From: Devosia indica
Lineage (GTDB): Bacteria; Pseudomonadota; Alphaproteobacteria; Rhizobiales; Devosiaceae
Reading direction: 5' to 3'
Assembly: GCF_003056405.1 (NCBI RefSeq)
Contig: NZ_PYVZ01000017.1
Span: 41,981 to 105,980 of the forward strand
Length of the DNA stretch: 64,000 nucleotides
This document shows, piece after piece, positions 47,989-57,569 of this stretch. The notes beneath the pieces were generated by a model. It was not told the origin of the DNA, did no database searches, and was given only the letters and a program-made list of their open reading frames with translations. The translations under genes were made by a program, and so were the position numbers. Numbering within the stretch: the first letter of the stretch is position 1; each line of letters starts with the position of its first letter.

Positions 47989-49633
47989 AAAGCGCCTCCT
48001 TGAACGGAGCCTCACCCAGCCGCCGATAGGCATCCAGGAACGGCTCATCCGCGCTGGTGCGGTTGGCAATGTAGAAATCCACCAGCTTCTCGATGGCGCC
48101 GGGCACCTGCTCTGCCTCAAAGCCGGGTCCGATGATCTTGCCCACCGATGCGCCTTCCGTGGCGTCGCCGCCCAGCGTGATCTGATAGAGCTCGCCCCCC
48201 TTCTTCTCGACGCCCAGAATGCCGATATGGCCCACATGGTGATGCCCGCAGGCATTAATGCAGCCCGAGATCTTGATCTTGAGATCGCCGATTTCCTTCT
48301 GCCGCTCGGGCGCGGCAAACTTGTGGGAAATTTCCTGTGCAATGGGGATCGAGCGGGCATTGGCCAGCGCGCAGAAATCCAGGCCCGGGCAGCAGATCAT
48401 GTCGGTGATCAGATTGTTGTTGCCTTCCGCCAGACCATTGGCGACCAGAACATCGAACACCGCCCGCAGATCAGCAACGGCCACATGGGGCAGAACCAGG
48501 TTCTGCTCATGGGTCACCCGCAACTCGTCGAACGAGTATTTCTCGGCCAGGTCCGCGACCACGTCGATCTGCGTATCGGTGGCATCGCCCGGCGCGCCAC
48601 CCACGGGCTTGAGTGAAATCGTGACCGAGGCATAGCCCGGCACCCGATGCGGATGTAGATTATTGTCGAGCCAGCGTCCATAGGCCGGGTCGACGATCGA
48701 TTCATAAGCCACACCCACCTTGTCGCCCGAGCGGTCGGCAAAGTCTGGCGGCGCGAAATAGGCGGTAATCCGGTCGAGTTCTTCGGCCGGCAGGGTCAGC
48801 ACGCCGCCGCGCACTTCGGCAAACTCGGCCTCGACCTGCCCCTTGATGCTCTCAAGGCCTTCTTCGTGCACGAGGATCTTAATGCGCGCTTTGTACTTGT
48901 TATCCCGGCGGCCATAGCGGTTGTAAACGCGCATGATGGACTCGAGATAGGCCAGCAGATGCTCGTTCGGCACGAAGCTGTTGATCAGCTTGGCCACCAT
49001 GGGCGTACGCCCCAGCCCGCCACCGACCCAGACTTCCCAGCCGATTTCGCCGGCCCCATTCACCGCCGCCTGCAGGCCGATGTCGTGGAAACGGATCGCC
49101 GCCCGGTCATTGGGCGAACCCGTCATGGCGATCTTGAATTTGCGCGGGAGATAGGAAAATTCGGGATGCAGGCTCGACCACTGGCGGATGATCTCGGCCA
49201 CCGGCCGCGGATCGATGATCTCGTCGGCCGCGGCACCCGCGAACTGGTCGGTGGTGACATTGCGAATGCAATTGCCCGAGGTCTGGATGGCGTGCATTTC
49301 CACGCTCGCCAGCTCCTCCAGGATCACCGGAATGTCCTTGAGCTTGGGCCAGTTGAACTGGATGTTCTGCCGCGTGGTAAAGTGACCGTAGCCACGGTCA
49401 TAGGTGCGCGCAATATGGGCCAGTTTGCGCATCTGCCTGGACGACAGCGTGCCATAGGGCACGGCAATGCGCAGCATATAGGCGTGGAGCTGCAGATAGA
49501 GCCCATTCATCAGCCGCAGCGGCCGGAACTGGTCCTCGGAAAGCTCGCCCGAAAGGCGGCGTTTCACCTGGTCTGCAAATTGTGCTGTGCGACCCGCTAC
49601 GAAAGCGGCGTCGAATTCGTCATATCGATACAT
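47975..49633 (-). CDS. cysI: Assimilatory sulfite reductase hemoprotein (CysI-type)
   Basis: This 552-residue siroheme/4Fe-4S enzyme reduces sulfite to sulfide. Siroheme-Fe4S4 cysteines are C415 and C421 (CCPGLDFC; C414 adjacent) and C458 and C462 (GCINACGHHHVGH). Family blocks FTTRQNIQFNWPKLKDIP and SGNCIRNVTTDQFAGA are present. No flavoprotein subunit cysJ is in the window; the ferredoxin and FNR genes nearby may supply electrons. The ATG at 49633 overlaps the DUF2849 gene by 14 bases; a GTG at 49645 is possible. Confidence 0.92.
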   Translation of the reverse strand: MYRYDEFDAAFVAGRTAQFADQVKRRLSGELSEDQFRPLRLMNGLYLQLHAYMLRIAVPYGTLSSRQMRKLAHIARTYDRGYGHFTTRQNIQFNWPKLKDIPVILEELASVEMHAIQTSGNCIRNVTTDQFAGAAADEIIDPRPVAEIIRQWSSLHPEFSYLPRKFKIAMTGSPNDRAAIRFHDIGLQAAVNGAGEIGWEVWVGGGLGRTPMVAKLINSFVPNEHLLAYLESIMRVYNRYGRRDNKYKARIKILVHEEGLESIKGQVEAEFAEVRGGVLTLPAEELDRITAYFAPPDFADRSGDKVGVAYESIVDPAYGRWLDNNLHPHRVPGYASVTISLKPVGGAPGDATDTQIDVVADLAEKYSFDELRVTHEQNLVLPHVAVADLRAVFDVLVANGLAEGNNNLITDMICCPGLDFCALANARSIPIAQEISHKFAAPERQKEIGDLKIKISGCINACGHHHVGHIGILGVEKKGGELYQITLGGDATEGASVGKIIGPGFEAEQVPGAIEKLVDFYIANRTSADEPFLDAYRRLGEAPFKEALYGTV

Positions 49634-49943
49634 GCCCGTCTTCACCTAAGTGCTGGCGATCATACGCCTGCCCATTGAGAGTCAGGGGAGCGGTGGGGCC
49701 CGCCGCCCTAATGCGTTCACGCAGGCGCTTGGGCACGATCGTGCCGTCCACCTGCTCAACCTCTTCAGCTTCCACGCTGATCACGCGGCCGGTCGCCTTG
49801 GTCGCGACGATCGCGCTGTCGAGTTCGGCCTTGTCCTCCTTGGAGAACAGGCGTGCTGCCTGCAGATCTTCGATCCAGTTGCCATGCCCGTCCAGATAGA
49901 CGGTCGCCCCTGAAATCAGTTCATTGCCTGTCAGGATGTTCAT
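49620..49943 (-). CDS. DUF2849 protein of the sulfite-reduction operon
   Basis: This 107-residue protein begins MNILTGNELISGATVYLDGHGNW and is typical of DUF2849, which is repeatedly found between siroheme synthase and sulfite reductase genes in Rhizobiales; its function is unknown. The ATG at 49943 lies 3 bases after the cysG stop on the minus strand, and its end overlaps cysI by 14 bases. Confidence 0.88.
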   Translation of the reverse strand: MNILTGNELISGATVYLDGHGNWIEDLQAARLFSKEDKAELDSAIVATKATGRVISVEAEEVEQVDGTIVPKRLRERIRAAGPTAPLTLNGQAYDRQHLGEDGHVSI

Positions 49944-49945
49944 AG

Positions 49946-51346
49946 TCACGCTACCTTGAAACTGCTTGCGGCCGCATCGGCGGCGCCCGCCCAATCGCCT
50001 TCAGCCACGGCCCGGCCAACCAGAATGACCGCCGGTCCATCGACAAAATCCACCGCGCCTGCTGCCAATTGCCCCAGCGATGCCGCATAGAGCGTGCGGT
50101 TTGCGCGCCCGGCATTGACCACAATGCCCACCGGCAGGTCCGGCGCAGCCCCGAATGACACCAGCCGCCCGGCAACTTCGGCGGCAATCGCCTTGCCCAT
50201 GTAAAGCGCCAATGTAAGACCTGACTGCGACAGGGCCGCCCAATGGGCCAGGTCGCTGTCATCGGCACCATGCGCCGTCGCCATCACGAAGCCGCTCGAA
50301 ACCTTGCGCAGCGTCACCGGCGTCGCGCTGTCCGCCGCAGCAGCAAGGGCCGCACTGACACCTGGCACGATTTCATAGGCAATGCTCGCCTTGCGCAGTG
50401 CAGCGATTTCCTCGCCCGCGCGCCCGAACACCATCGGGTCGCCCGATTTGAGGCGCGCAACCTTTTTGCCTTCACCGGCAAGGCGGACGATCAGGGTATT
50501 GATCTGCGCCTGTGAGAAGGAATGATGTCCCCGCGCCTTGCCGACGCAGATTTGCTCGGCGTCGCGGCGGCCCATCTCGACGACGGCCGCCGGCACAAGC
50601 TGGTCATGTACGATCACATCGGCCTGCTGCAACAGCCGCTGCGCGCGCAGCGTCAGCAAGTCTTCGGCGCCCGGTCCGGCGCCGATCAGCCATACGACAC
50701 CCTGCCCGCTCCTGTCAGCCGCATGGGCGGACAAGAGCTTTTCAGCCTCGGCAATCCCGGCAATGGGACTGGCGGCCACAGCCTGTTCGACAGCGGGCGA
50801 TGACACCAGCGCCTCATAGTAACGCCGCCGCGCCGCGCCGTCGTGAATCAGGCTCTCAACCCGATGCCGCAACCCTCCGGCCAGACTCGCGATTTTCCCG
50901 ATCCCCGGCGCCAGCAGCGCTTCGATCTGCGCCCGCACCAGCCGCGCCAGCACCGGCGCATCACCTTCTGTCGAAATGGCAACAGACAGCGGCGCGCGAT
51001 CGACAATAGATGGGGTGTAGAAGTCGCATTCAGCGGGAACATCGACGACATTGAGCGGAATATTCAGCCGCCGCGCCTCGGCCTTGGCCAGTTCGGCATC
51101 CGCGCCTACCTCCGCCACGAACACCAGCGCCGCCCCGGCAATGTCCTCGACGCGCAGCGCACGCTCGAAGACCGCGACGGGAAAGGCGGAGAAATCGGCT
51201 TCGATCTGGCGGGAATAAATCTCTATCGACGCAGTCGTCTTAGCAACCAGCCGGACTTTGTTGAGGGCCTCGTCGGTGCCACCGACGATGATGACGCGCT
51301 TGCCCCTGACCTTGAAGCTCAACGGAAATGTGTTGAGAAGTCCCAT
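49946..51346 (-). CDS. cysG: Siroheme synthase CysG (multifunctional)
   Basis: This 466-residue fused enzyme has an N-terminal precorrin-2 dehydrogenase/ferrochelatase half (FPLSFKVRGKRVIIVGGTDEALNKVR...PLNVVDVPAECDFYTPSIVDRAPLSVAISTEGDAPVLARLVRAQIE) and a C-terminal uroporphyrinogen-III methyltransferase half (VWLIGAGPGAEDLLTLRAQRLLQQADVIVHDQLV...VARLKSGDPMVFGRAGEE...YEIVPGVSAALAAAA). It makes the siroheme for CysI. The ATG at 51346 starts the family core; the frame is open to 51373. Direct TTGGAC repeats lie upstream. Confidence 0.95.
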   Translation of the reverse strand: MGLLNTFPLSFKVRGKRVIIVGGTDEALNKVRLVAKTTASIEIYSRQIEADFSAFPVAVFERALRVEDIAGAALVFVAEVGADAELAKAEARRLNIPLNVVDVPAECDFYTPSIVDRAPLSVAISTEGDAPVLARLVRAQIEALLAPGIGKIASLAGGLRHRVESLIHDGAARRRYYEALVSSPAVEQAVAASPIAGIAEAEKLLSAHAADRSGQGVVWLIGAGPGAEDLLTLRAQRLLQQADVIVHDQLVPAAVVEMGRRDAEQICVGKARGHHSFSQAQINTLIVRLAGEGKKVARLKSGDPMVFGRAGEEIAALRKASIAYEIVPGVSAALAAAADSATPVTLRKVSSGFVMATAHGADDSDLAHWAALSQSGLTLALYMGKAIAAEVAGRLVSFGAAPDLPVGIVVNAGRANRTLYAASLGQLAAGAVDFVDGPAVILVGRAVAEGDWAGAADAAASSFKVA

Positions 51347-51377
51347 AATCGTCCTGTCTGAGAGATGGAACAAAATA

Positions 51378-51398
51378 GTCCAAAACGCGCTTGTCCAA
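51378..51398 (-). promoter_or_regulatory. Direct TTGGAC repeats upstream of cysG
   Basis: On the minus strand TTGGAC occurs twice with a 15-base period (TTGGAC-N9-TTGGAC), 32-52 bases upstream of the cysG ATG, adjacent to an A/T-rich stretch. Such spacing suits an operator, but I cannot name the regulator. Confidence 0.35.
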
Positions 51399-51535
51399 CA
51401 AGACGTTGAAAATCAATAGCTTTTATATTTCCCTGCACTTGGCTGCCGTGGAAAGCCAAGCGCCGCATGTCCAGTGAGCCGCCAAAAGAATCCCTTGCGG
51501 CCCCGATGCACGAAAATTTTGCTTAAGTGCCGCGC

Positions 51536-51856
51536 TCAGCCTTGGCGGCTTGGCACCTGCACCACAAGGCCGTCGATCTCGTCCCGCACCTTGATCTGGC
51601 AGGAGAGGCGGCTGTTTTCCCGCACGTCGAAGGCGAAATCCAGCATGTCCTCTTCCATCATCGAGGGGCCGCCGACCACCTCGCGCCAGGCTTCGTCGAC
51701 ATAGACATGGCAGGTCGCGCAGGTGCAGGCCCCGCCGCATTCCGCCACGATCCCCGGCACCGCGTTCATGATTGCCGTTTCCATTACGGTCGAACCATTT
51801 TCCCCTTCGGTTTCAATGCGTTCGCCATCGTTGGTGATATAGGTGATCTTGGTCAT
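51536..51856 (-). CDS. 2Fe-2S ferredoxin (second copy)
   Basis: This 106-residue ferredoxin has cluster cysteines C40, C46, C49 and C86 ([15 protein letters not shown] and RLSCQI) and an extra Cys at 44. It is paralogous to the protein at 45128: both have ECGG-x2-[S/T]-CATCH, EEDMLD and NSRLSCQI. The start [12 protein letters not shown] at 51856 matches the family. It lies 22 bases after the methyltransferase gene on the same strand and could be co-transcribed with prfC and that gene. Confidence 0.92.
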   Translation of the reverse strand: MTKITYITNDGERIETEGENGSTVMETAIMNAVPGIVAECGGACTCATCHVYVDEAWREVVGGPSMMEEDMLDFAFDVRENSRLSCQIKVRDEIDGLVVQVPSRQG

Positions 51857-51878
51857 GGGGTGCCTGTAGAACGTCGGG

Positions 51879-53048
51879 TCAAAGGCCGAGCAGGCCTTCG
51901 AGATAATGTTTGTCGATACCGAACATAGCCTTGACCGCCGCGATCCGGTCAAGCACCGACTGGCGGGAAGCTGCCTTGCCCTTTTGTGCAACGATCAGAT
52001 TGTTCTTGGGCGTATGGGCGTCGGAGACGAACTCGAACACCTTGGTCCTGTAGCCATGCGCCTCCAGCAGCAGCGCCCGCAACCCGTCCGTTACCATCTC
52101 GGCCTGCTTCTCCATGAAGGTGCCATGGCGCAGCAGGAACTCGAGCCGGTCATCGGCCGCGCCAGTGCTCATTTCGCGTCGGATCTGCTTGTGGCAGCAC
52201 GGCGCCACGGCAATCAGCCCCGCCCCGGCCGCGATGCCCCGGAAGATCGCGTCGTCGGTCGCCGTGTCGCAGGCATGCAGCGCAATCACCGCATCGGCCC
52301 CAGAGGCGTCATAGTCGAGGATTGACCCCGCCTCGAACCGCAAACCGGCAAAGCCACTCTTTTGCGCCAGCGCGTTGCCCGCTGACACCAGCGCCGGCCG
52401 CAGCTCGACGCCAATGATCTCAGCGCTTCGCCCTTGCGCCTGCAGATGGTCATAAAGCGCAAAATCCAGATAGCCCTTGCCCGCGCCCATATCGAGGATC
52501 GTCGGATTCTCTGCCTTAAGCCCCTGAATCAGAGGCGCAAAGATTTCCACCATCTTGTTGATCTGGCGGAACTTGTCCTGCGCGTCATTGCGCACCTGGC
52601 CGTCCTTGCCGGTGATCCCCAGCGCATGCAGCCACACCGCAGAAGTGTCTGATAGCGGCCGGTTCTTGGCCCGGTCATGACTGGCTTCGGGCGCTGCACG
52701 CCCACTGGTCTCTGTTCGCTTCAGCCGCTGCTTGTCGCCCTGCCGTTCAAACTGCAGGTCAAATCCGGTCGCTTCCAATCGGGCGGAGCGCCATTCGGCA
52801 GCAAGCCCGTGCTCAAGAAAGCCCGCAGCCTCGTCCAAAGTCAGATTCTTGGTGATGTCGCGCGTCTTGTAGCGAAACACAAAGCTCAGCCGCTCGCCGG
52901 CCTTGATCGAGACCTTGCGCGCCTCGACCGATTTCAGCTCGGCTTCCGCGCCATGATAACCGCCGCATTTGAGCCGGATCAGCGAGCCGTCTCCGAAGAC
53001 ATCACGCAGCGCCGCAACAAATTCGGCGATACGCGCGGGCGCGCTCAA
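51879..53048 (-). CDS. SAM-dependent methyltransferase (METTL25/RRNAD-like fold)
   Basis: This 389-residue protein has an N-terminal region of unknown type ([44 protein letters not shown]) and a class I methyltransferase core from about residue 200 ([62 protein letters not shown]). The HACDTATD and APCCHK motifs resemble the METTL25/RRNAD family; the substrate is unknown. I chose the TTG at 53048, which overlaps the prfC stop as TTGA; the frame is open to 53111. Coupling to prfC may suggest an RNA or translation link. Confidence 0.78.
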   Translation of the reverse strand: MSAPARIAEFVAALRDVFGDGSLIRLKCGGYHGAEAELKSVEARKVSIKAGERLSFVFRYKTRDITKNLTLDEAAGFLEHGLAAEWRSARLEATGFDLQFERQGDKQRLKRTETSGRAAPEASHDRAKNRPLSDTSAVWLHALGITGKDGQVRNDAQDKFRQINKMVEIFAPLIQGLKAENPTILDMGAGKGYLDFALYDHLQAQGRSAEIIGVELRPALVSAGNALAQKSGFAGLRFEAGSILDYDASGADAVIALHACDTATDDAIFRGIAAGAGLIAVAPCCHKQIRREMSTGAADDRLEFLLRHGTFMEKQAEMVTDGLRALLLEAHGYRTKVFEFVSDAHTPKNNLIVAQKGKAASRQSVLDRIAAVKAMFGIDKHYLEGLLGL

Positions 53049-54649
53049 TGCCGTTCCTTGGTGGTCAGGAACTCGATTTTTGGCCAGTCCTGCTTGGCCC
53101 GATCCGCCCACCAGGCATTCTGCGCCAGGAACACCGGCGCGCCATTGCGGTCTTCCACCATGTTGGTCTTCTGGGCGGCGATGAAGCGCTTGAGTTCCTC
53201 GGCGTCTTCACACTCGACCCAGCGGGCCACTTCAAAGCCCAGGCTCTCAAAGGTGATCGGCACCCCATATTCCTTGGCCACCCGTGCCGAAAGCACTTCG
53301 AGCTGCAATTGACCGACCACGCCCACGATCCAGTCGGCCCCCATCATCCGGCGGAAGACCTGGGTCACCCCCTCCTCCGCAAGATCGTTCAGCGCCTTCG
53401 ACATCTGCTTGGTCTTCATCGCATCGGTGAGGCGGACGCGGCGAATGATTTCCGGGGCAAAATTGGGAATGCCCGTGACATTGATATTGGCGCCCTCGGT
53501 CAGCGTATCGCCCACCGACAGCGTGCCATGGTTGGGAATGCCGACAATGTCGCCCGCAACGGCTTCTTCGGCCAGCTCGCGATTGCTGCCGAAAAAGAAC
53601 ATCGGATTGGACACGGCCATGTCCTTGCCCGAGCGGACATTCTTGAGGCGCATGCCGCGCTCGAACTTGCCCGAGCACAGCCGCACAAAGGCAATGCGGT
53701 CGCGGTGATTGGCGTCCATATTCGCCTGCACCTTGAAAACGAACCCGCTCACCTTCTTGTCCGAAGGCGAAATGGGCGCCGGCAGGGCCGGCTGCGGCCG
53801 TGGCTCTGGCCCCCAGTCACCCAGCGTGCGCAGCAATTCGGCAACCGACACGCCCTTGAGCGCCGAGCCGAACAGCACCGGGCTCAGATGCCCTTCATGG
53901 AAGGTCTTGAGATCGAAGCCCGGCAGCATGGCCTGCGCCATTTCCAGCGTTTCCAGTGCATTCATGAACACCGGATTGTCGATCAGGTCCTCGACCTCAA
54001 GCAGGTCCTCAAGCACCTCGTATTCGGCCAGGATCTTGCCCTGTGGATTGAGCACACGCTTCTCGATGAGGTCGATATAGCCGCCGAAGTCCACGCCCTG
54101 CCCGATCGGCCACAATACCGGCGTCAGGTCGAGCGCCAGCTTACCCTGGATTTCGTCGATCAGCTCGAGCGGGCTGAGGCCCTCGCGGTCCACCTTGTTG
54201 ATGAAGGTGATGATCGGAATGTCGCGCAGCCGGCACACTTCGAACAGCTTCAGCGTCTGGCTTTCAATGCCCTTGGCCGCGTCGATCACCATGATCGCGG
54301 CATCCACCGCAGTCAGCGTGCGATAGGTATCCTCGGAAAAGTCCGAGTGGCCCGGCGTGTCGAGCAGGTTCAGTGTCAGCCCGTCATATTCAAACGTCAT
54401 CACGGACGAGGTGATTGAAATGCCGCGCTGCTGCTCCATTTCCATCCAGTCCGAACGGGTCGAACGTGCCCCGGCCTTGCCGCGCACCATGCCGGCCGAC
54501 TGGATCGCCCCGGCCGCCGCCAGCAGGCGCTCGGTCAGCGTGGTCTTGCCCGCGTCCGGGTGCGAAATGATCGCAAAGGTCCGGCGGGTCTGGAACGGTT
54601 CGAGATTGGTCCGAGGCGCAGCCTCGATTGCAAGGGACTGTGTCGACAT
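53045..54649 (-). CDS. prfC: Peptide chain release factor 3 (RF3)
   Basis: This 534-residue GTPase recycles RF1/RF2 after termination. G1 motif SHPDAGKTTLTERLL is near residue 30, EMEQQRGISITSSVMTF (G2 region), DTPGHSDFSEDTYRTL (G3) and TFINKVDREG (G4) are all present; the C-terminal region (WIVGVVGQLQLEVLSARVAKEYGVPITFE) is typical of RF3. The ATG at 54649 (MSTQSLAIEAAP) is the family-like start. It overlaps the methyltransferase gene by 4 bases. Confidence 0.96.
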   Translation of the reverse strand: MSTQSLAIEAAPRTNLEPFQTRRTFAIISHPDAGKTTLTERLLAAAGAIQSAGMVRGKAGARSTRSDWMEMEQQRGISITSSVMTFEYDGLTLNLLDTPGHSDFSEDTYRTLTAVDAAIMVIDAAKGIESQTLKLFEVCRLRDIPIITFINKVDREGLSPLELIDEIQGKLALDLTPVLWPIGQGVDFGGYIDLIEKRVLNPQGKILAEYEVLEDLLEVEDLIDNPVFMNALETLEMAQAMLPGFDLKTFHEGHLSPVLFGSALKGVSVAELLRTLGDWGPEPRPQPALPAPISPSDKKVSGFVFKVQANMDANHRDRIAFVRLCSGKFERGMRLKNVRSGKDMAVSNPMFFFGSNRELAEEAVAGDIVGIPNHGTLSVGDTLTEGANINVTGIPNFAPEIIRRVRLTDAMKTKQMSKALNDLAEEGVTQVFRRMMGADWIVGVVGQLQLEVLSARVAKEYGVPITFESLGFEVARWVECEDAEELKRFIAAQKTNMVEDRNGAPVFLAQNAWWADRAKQDWPKIEFLTTKERH

Positions 54650-54821
54650 GGGAACTTTTGGGCATGGGGTGCCGGACAATCGGCACGCGCGTCATAGTGG
54701 CCTGCTCTATAGAGAATGGCCGTTGCCCGGTCAAATGACGGGACCCGGAGGCCGTTGCGCAGAACATGGGTGCGCACTATCGTGATGGAAAGACCCATCC
54801 CGCCACTGCGGAGGACGATCC

Positions 54822-55505
54822 GTGTATGCATCCCGGGAGCAGCGCAATGACGTCCACCCGCTGGTGCAATCGGTCTCGCGCACGATCTTCTCCCAGACCG
54901 GCAGTCTGCAATTCCTGCCCGACCAGTGCTGGGACATCACCTTCATCCGCAATCGCCATGGCCTGACCGTGCTCCGCACCGGCCTGACCACGCGCCCGGT
55001 GACCTATGATTTCGAGCCAGGCGATGAGAATTTCTCGATAGCCTTTCAGCCATATGCCTTCATGCCGATCTTGCCCGGTGAGCGCATGCGCGACGAAGGT
55101 GTCGTGCTCGACACTGCCGGACCGGATCGTTTCCTGCTCGACAGCGACAGCTTCGAAATTCCCCGCATCGACAATGTGGAAGATTTTGTCTCCCGCCTGC
55201 TCAGGCGCGAAGCGGTCACGTCAAACACTCTTGTCGCCTCCATCACCCATGGCGCGCCACTGGCGGCCACGGAGCGCACGGTGCAGCGGCATTTTCTCAA
55301 GACGACCGGGCTGACGTTGAAGACCTATCACCAGATTGCCCGGGCGCGGCAGGCTTTGGTTTTGCTCCGGCAGGGCGATGCGCCCGCTGCGGTAGCGGCG
55401 GCTCTCGGCTATGCCGACCAGCCCCACCTCACCCGCTCCCTCAGGACTTATATGGGCATGACACCCGGACAGATTGCCCGGGCGTCCAGTTCGGATCGGA
55501 CCTGA
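54822..55505 (+). CDS. AraC-family transcriptional regulator
   Basis: This 227-residue regulator has an N-terminal sensor-like domain (DITFIRNRHGLTVLRTGLTTRPVTYDFEPGDENFSIAFQPYAFMPILPGERM) and a C-terminal AraC helix-turn-helix pair (THGAPLAATERTVQRHFLKTTGLTLKTYHQIARARQALVLLRQGDAPAAVAAALGYADQPHLTRSLRTYMGMTPGQIAR). The GTG start at 54822 is supported by GGAGG at 54810-54814. Its stop is 2 bases from the stop of the convergent epoxide hydrolase, a plausible target. Confidence 0.9.
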   Translation: MYASREQRNDVHPLVQSVSRTIFSQTGSLQFLPDQCWDITFIRNRHGLTVLRTGLTTRPVTYDFEPGDENFSIAFQPYAFMPILPGERMRDEGVVLDTAGPDRFLLDSDSFEIPRIDNVEDFVSRLLRREAVTSNTLVASITHGAPLAATERTVQRHFLKTTGLTLKTYHQIARARQALVLLRQGDAPAAVAAALGYADQPHLTRSLRTYMGMTPGQIARASSSDRT

Positions 55506-55507
55506 GG

Positions 55508-56644
55508 TCAGGCCACAGCGGTCAGCTTCGAGAAGAAAGCGGCGACATCGCCTGCAAAGGCCTCGGGAGCATCGAGCGCCCCGAAATGCCCGCCTTTCTC
55601 CATTTCGGTCCAGCTTTCAATGCGGCTGAACGAGCGTTCCACAAAACTGCGCACAGAACGGAAGTCGCCGGGGAAGGACACCACCGCCGTCGGCACATCG
55701 GTGGGGATCTCGCGATAGCCGCCTCCGGTCCTGGCCCCTTCAAGATAGAAGCTGCCCTGCCCGCTGCCGGTCGAGGTGAACCAGTAGAGCGAGGTATTGG
55801 CCAGGAACAGGTCGCGGTCGAAGCTGTTGGCCGCCTCGCCTTCGAACCCGAAGGCCAGCTCGGCATTCCACGCCAGTTGCGCCACCGGCGAATCGACCAG
55901 CCCATAGGCCAGCGTGCCGGGACGCTTGGACTGAATTTCCGCATAGCCATTGTACTGCTGGAACTTTTCGAGATTAGCAAAGCCGGCCAGCTCGAACGGG
56001 CTGAGGCTGTCCATCTCGCCCTCTGCGCCCGAGGGAAAGGCAAACACCTGCTGCAGATGCACGCCCAGCAGGCCCTCGGGTTTGAGAATGGCCAGCTCGC
56101 GGGTCACCAGGGCCCCGGCATCGCCGCCGGCAGCGCCATAGCGCTTATAGCCCAACCCCTTCATCAATGTGTCCCACGCCTTGGCCGTGCGGATCGGATC
56201 CCAGCCCGGACCGGCCAGGGGCGTGGAAAATCCGTAGCCGGGCAGGCTGGGAATGACCAGATCAAACGCCGCGCCTTCGCGGCCATGCGCCTTCGGGTCG
56301 GTCAGCGGCCCGATCACCGAGATGAACTCGAGGAAGCTGGACGGCCAGCCATGGGTCAGGATCAGCGGAATGGCATTGGGTTCGGAGGAACGGATATGCA
56401 GGAAGTGAATGGTCTGCCCGTCGATCTCGGTCAGGAATTGCGGATAGGCGTTGATCCGGCGCTCCCAGGCGCGCCAGTCGAAATCTTCGAGCCATTGCGC
56501 GGTCAGCGTCCGTACAAAGCTCGGCTTTTGCCCCTGGCTCCAGTCGTCGCTGACGGCATCGGGAAAACGGGTCAGCGTCAGACGCTGGCGCAGATCGGCA
56601 ATCGCGGACTCGGCAATGGCAATAGTGAAGGGCGTTACATTCAT
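55508..56644 (-). CDS. Epoxide hydrolase (EHN-type alpha/beta hydrolase)
   Basis: This 378-residue protein has the N-terminal epoxide hydrolase region (FTIAIAESAIADLRQRLTLTRFPDAVSDDWSQGQ) and the alpha/beta hydrolase core: oxyanion loop HGWPSSFLEF, FDLVIPSLPGYGFSTPL, nucleophile-elbow GGDAGALVTRELA, and the late EKGGHFGALDAPEAFAGDV with the catalytic His. It is cytosolic, without a signal peptide. Juvenile-hormone-type epoxide hydrolases share this layout; the natural substrate is unknown. Confidence 0.92.
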   Translation of the reverse strand: MNVTPFTIAIAESAIADLRQRLTLTRFPDAVSDDWSQGQKPSFVRTLTAQWLEDFDWRAWERRINAYPQFLTEIDGQTIHFLHIRSSEPNAIPLILTHGWPSSFLEFISVIGPLTDPKAHGREGAAFDLVIPSLPGYGFSTPLAGPGWDPIRTAKAWDTLMKGLGYKRYGAAGGDAGALVTRELAILKPEGLLGVHLQQVFAFPSGAEGEMDSLSPFELAGFANLEKFQQYNGYAEIQSKRPGTLAYGLVDSPVAQLAWNAELAFGFEGEAANSFDRDLFLANTSLYWFTSTGSGQGSFYLEGARTGGGYREIPTDVPTAVVSFPGDFRSVRSFVERSFSRIESWTEMEKGGHFGALDAPEAFAGDVAAFFSKLTAVA

Positions 56645-56807
56645 CGGTCTGTCCTCTCAGGTGGCGGCCTTTGTCGTCTGGCCATGCGCCTGTTCTAGGA
56701 AAGCCCCCGCCCGCCATCTTGAAGATTTCCGACAATCGCATGCTGGTGAGACGGCCTCTGCACCCCTCATGGTCACCTTGCCCGACCAAAGCCCGTCTGC
56801 GGCAAAA

Positions 56808-56822
56808 TTAAGCCGGCATTAA
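56808..56822. promoter_or_regulatory. CtrA-type box upstream of the Omp25-like gene
   Basis: TTAAGCCGGCATTAA is an exact TTAA-N7-TTAA site, 41 bases before the outer-membrane protein start. CtrA is reported to control omp25 in Brucella, which makes this site worth noting. A position this close to the start codon is compatible with activation or repression. Confidence 0.6.
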
Positions 56823-56863
56823 GCATAAGCGCCGACAACTAGTTTCAGACGCAGGAGGTACTT

Positions 56864-57520
56864 ATGCGCAAACTCATGGTGGCTGCTGCCGCATTGCTAT
56901 TGGCGTCGCCGGCGCTCGCTGCGGACATGTTTATGCCTTACGAACCCGAACCTTACTACGCCATGTCGGATGGCGGTTGGGGCGGCCAGTATCTCGGCGC
57001 CACTATTGGCGGGCAACGCACGCGTATCGACGTGCCGGGTCAAGGCACCCTGCAGGACAATGGTTTCATCGGCGGCTTGTTCGCCGGCTATAATGTGCAT
57101 CAGGAAAGTCTGGTCTATGGCGTGGAGGCCGACGCCGAATGGTCAAGCTTCGACCAGTCGATTGCCTGCACCAACCCGGCCTGGACCTGCCGGGGCTATG
57201 TGAATTTCCAGGGCTCGCTGCGCGCCCGGTTGGGTATGGCGACGGATAGCTTCCATGTCTATGGCACCGCCGGTCTCGCGGTCGCCCATGCCGGCGGCTC
57301 GACCACCAGCCCGGCCAATGTCGAATATCACGACTCTTCGGTCCGTTTCGGCTGGACCGTCGGTGCCGGCGCCGAAATTGCCTTCAATGAAAGCTGGTTC
57401 GGCCGGGCGGAATACCGCTACACCGATCTTGGATCACGCGACATGACCTTCGATGTCGTCTATCCGGGAGTGGCCGCAACCTCTCACGCCCTGCGCGCCG
57501 GTATCGGCTATCGCTTCTGA
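56864..57520 (+). CDS. Omp25/31-type outer membrane beta-barrel protein
   Basis: This 218-residue outer-membrane protein has a signal peptide (LMVAAAALLLASPALAA) and the Omp25/OmpA-like barrel pattern: GGWGGQYLGATIGGQRTRI, NGFIGGLFAGYNVHQESLVYGVEADAEWS, GSLRARLGMATDSFHVYGTAGLAVAHAGG, FGWTVGAGAEIAFNESWFGRAEYRYTDLG and the terminal aromatic HALRAGIGYRF. One candidate disulphide pair (CTNPAWTC) lies in an external loop. The ATG follows GGAGGTA. No partner gene is adjacent. Confidence 0.92.
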   Translation: MRKLMVAAAALLLASPALAADMFMPYEPEPYYAMSDGGWGGQYLGATIGGQRTRIDVPGQGTLQDNGFIGGLFAGYNVHQESLVYGVEADAEWSSFDQSIACTNPAWTCRGYVNFQGSLRARLGMATDSFHVYGTAGLAVAHAGGSTTSPANVEYHDSSVRFGWTVGAGAEIAFNESWFGRAEYRYTDLGSRDMTFDVVYPGVAATSHALRAGIGYRF

Positions 57521-57569
57521 TGGGAACTGAGGGGGTTCGCCCCCTCTTCCGCCAGGCTATGCGTGCCGG

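Noticed and set aside
46708..48360. A 550-residue start for the cysH frame
   Set aside because: The first 124 residues overlap cysI in another frame and have low-complexity basic composition; the ATG at 47988 (MAQSSLAP) is the family-like start.
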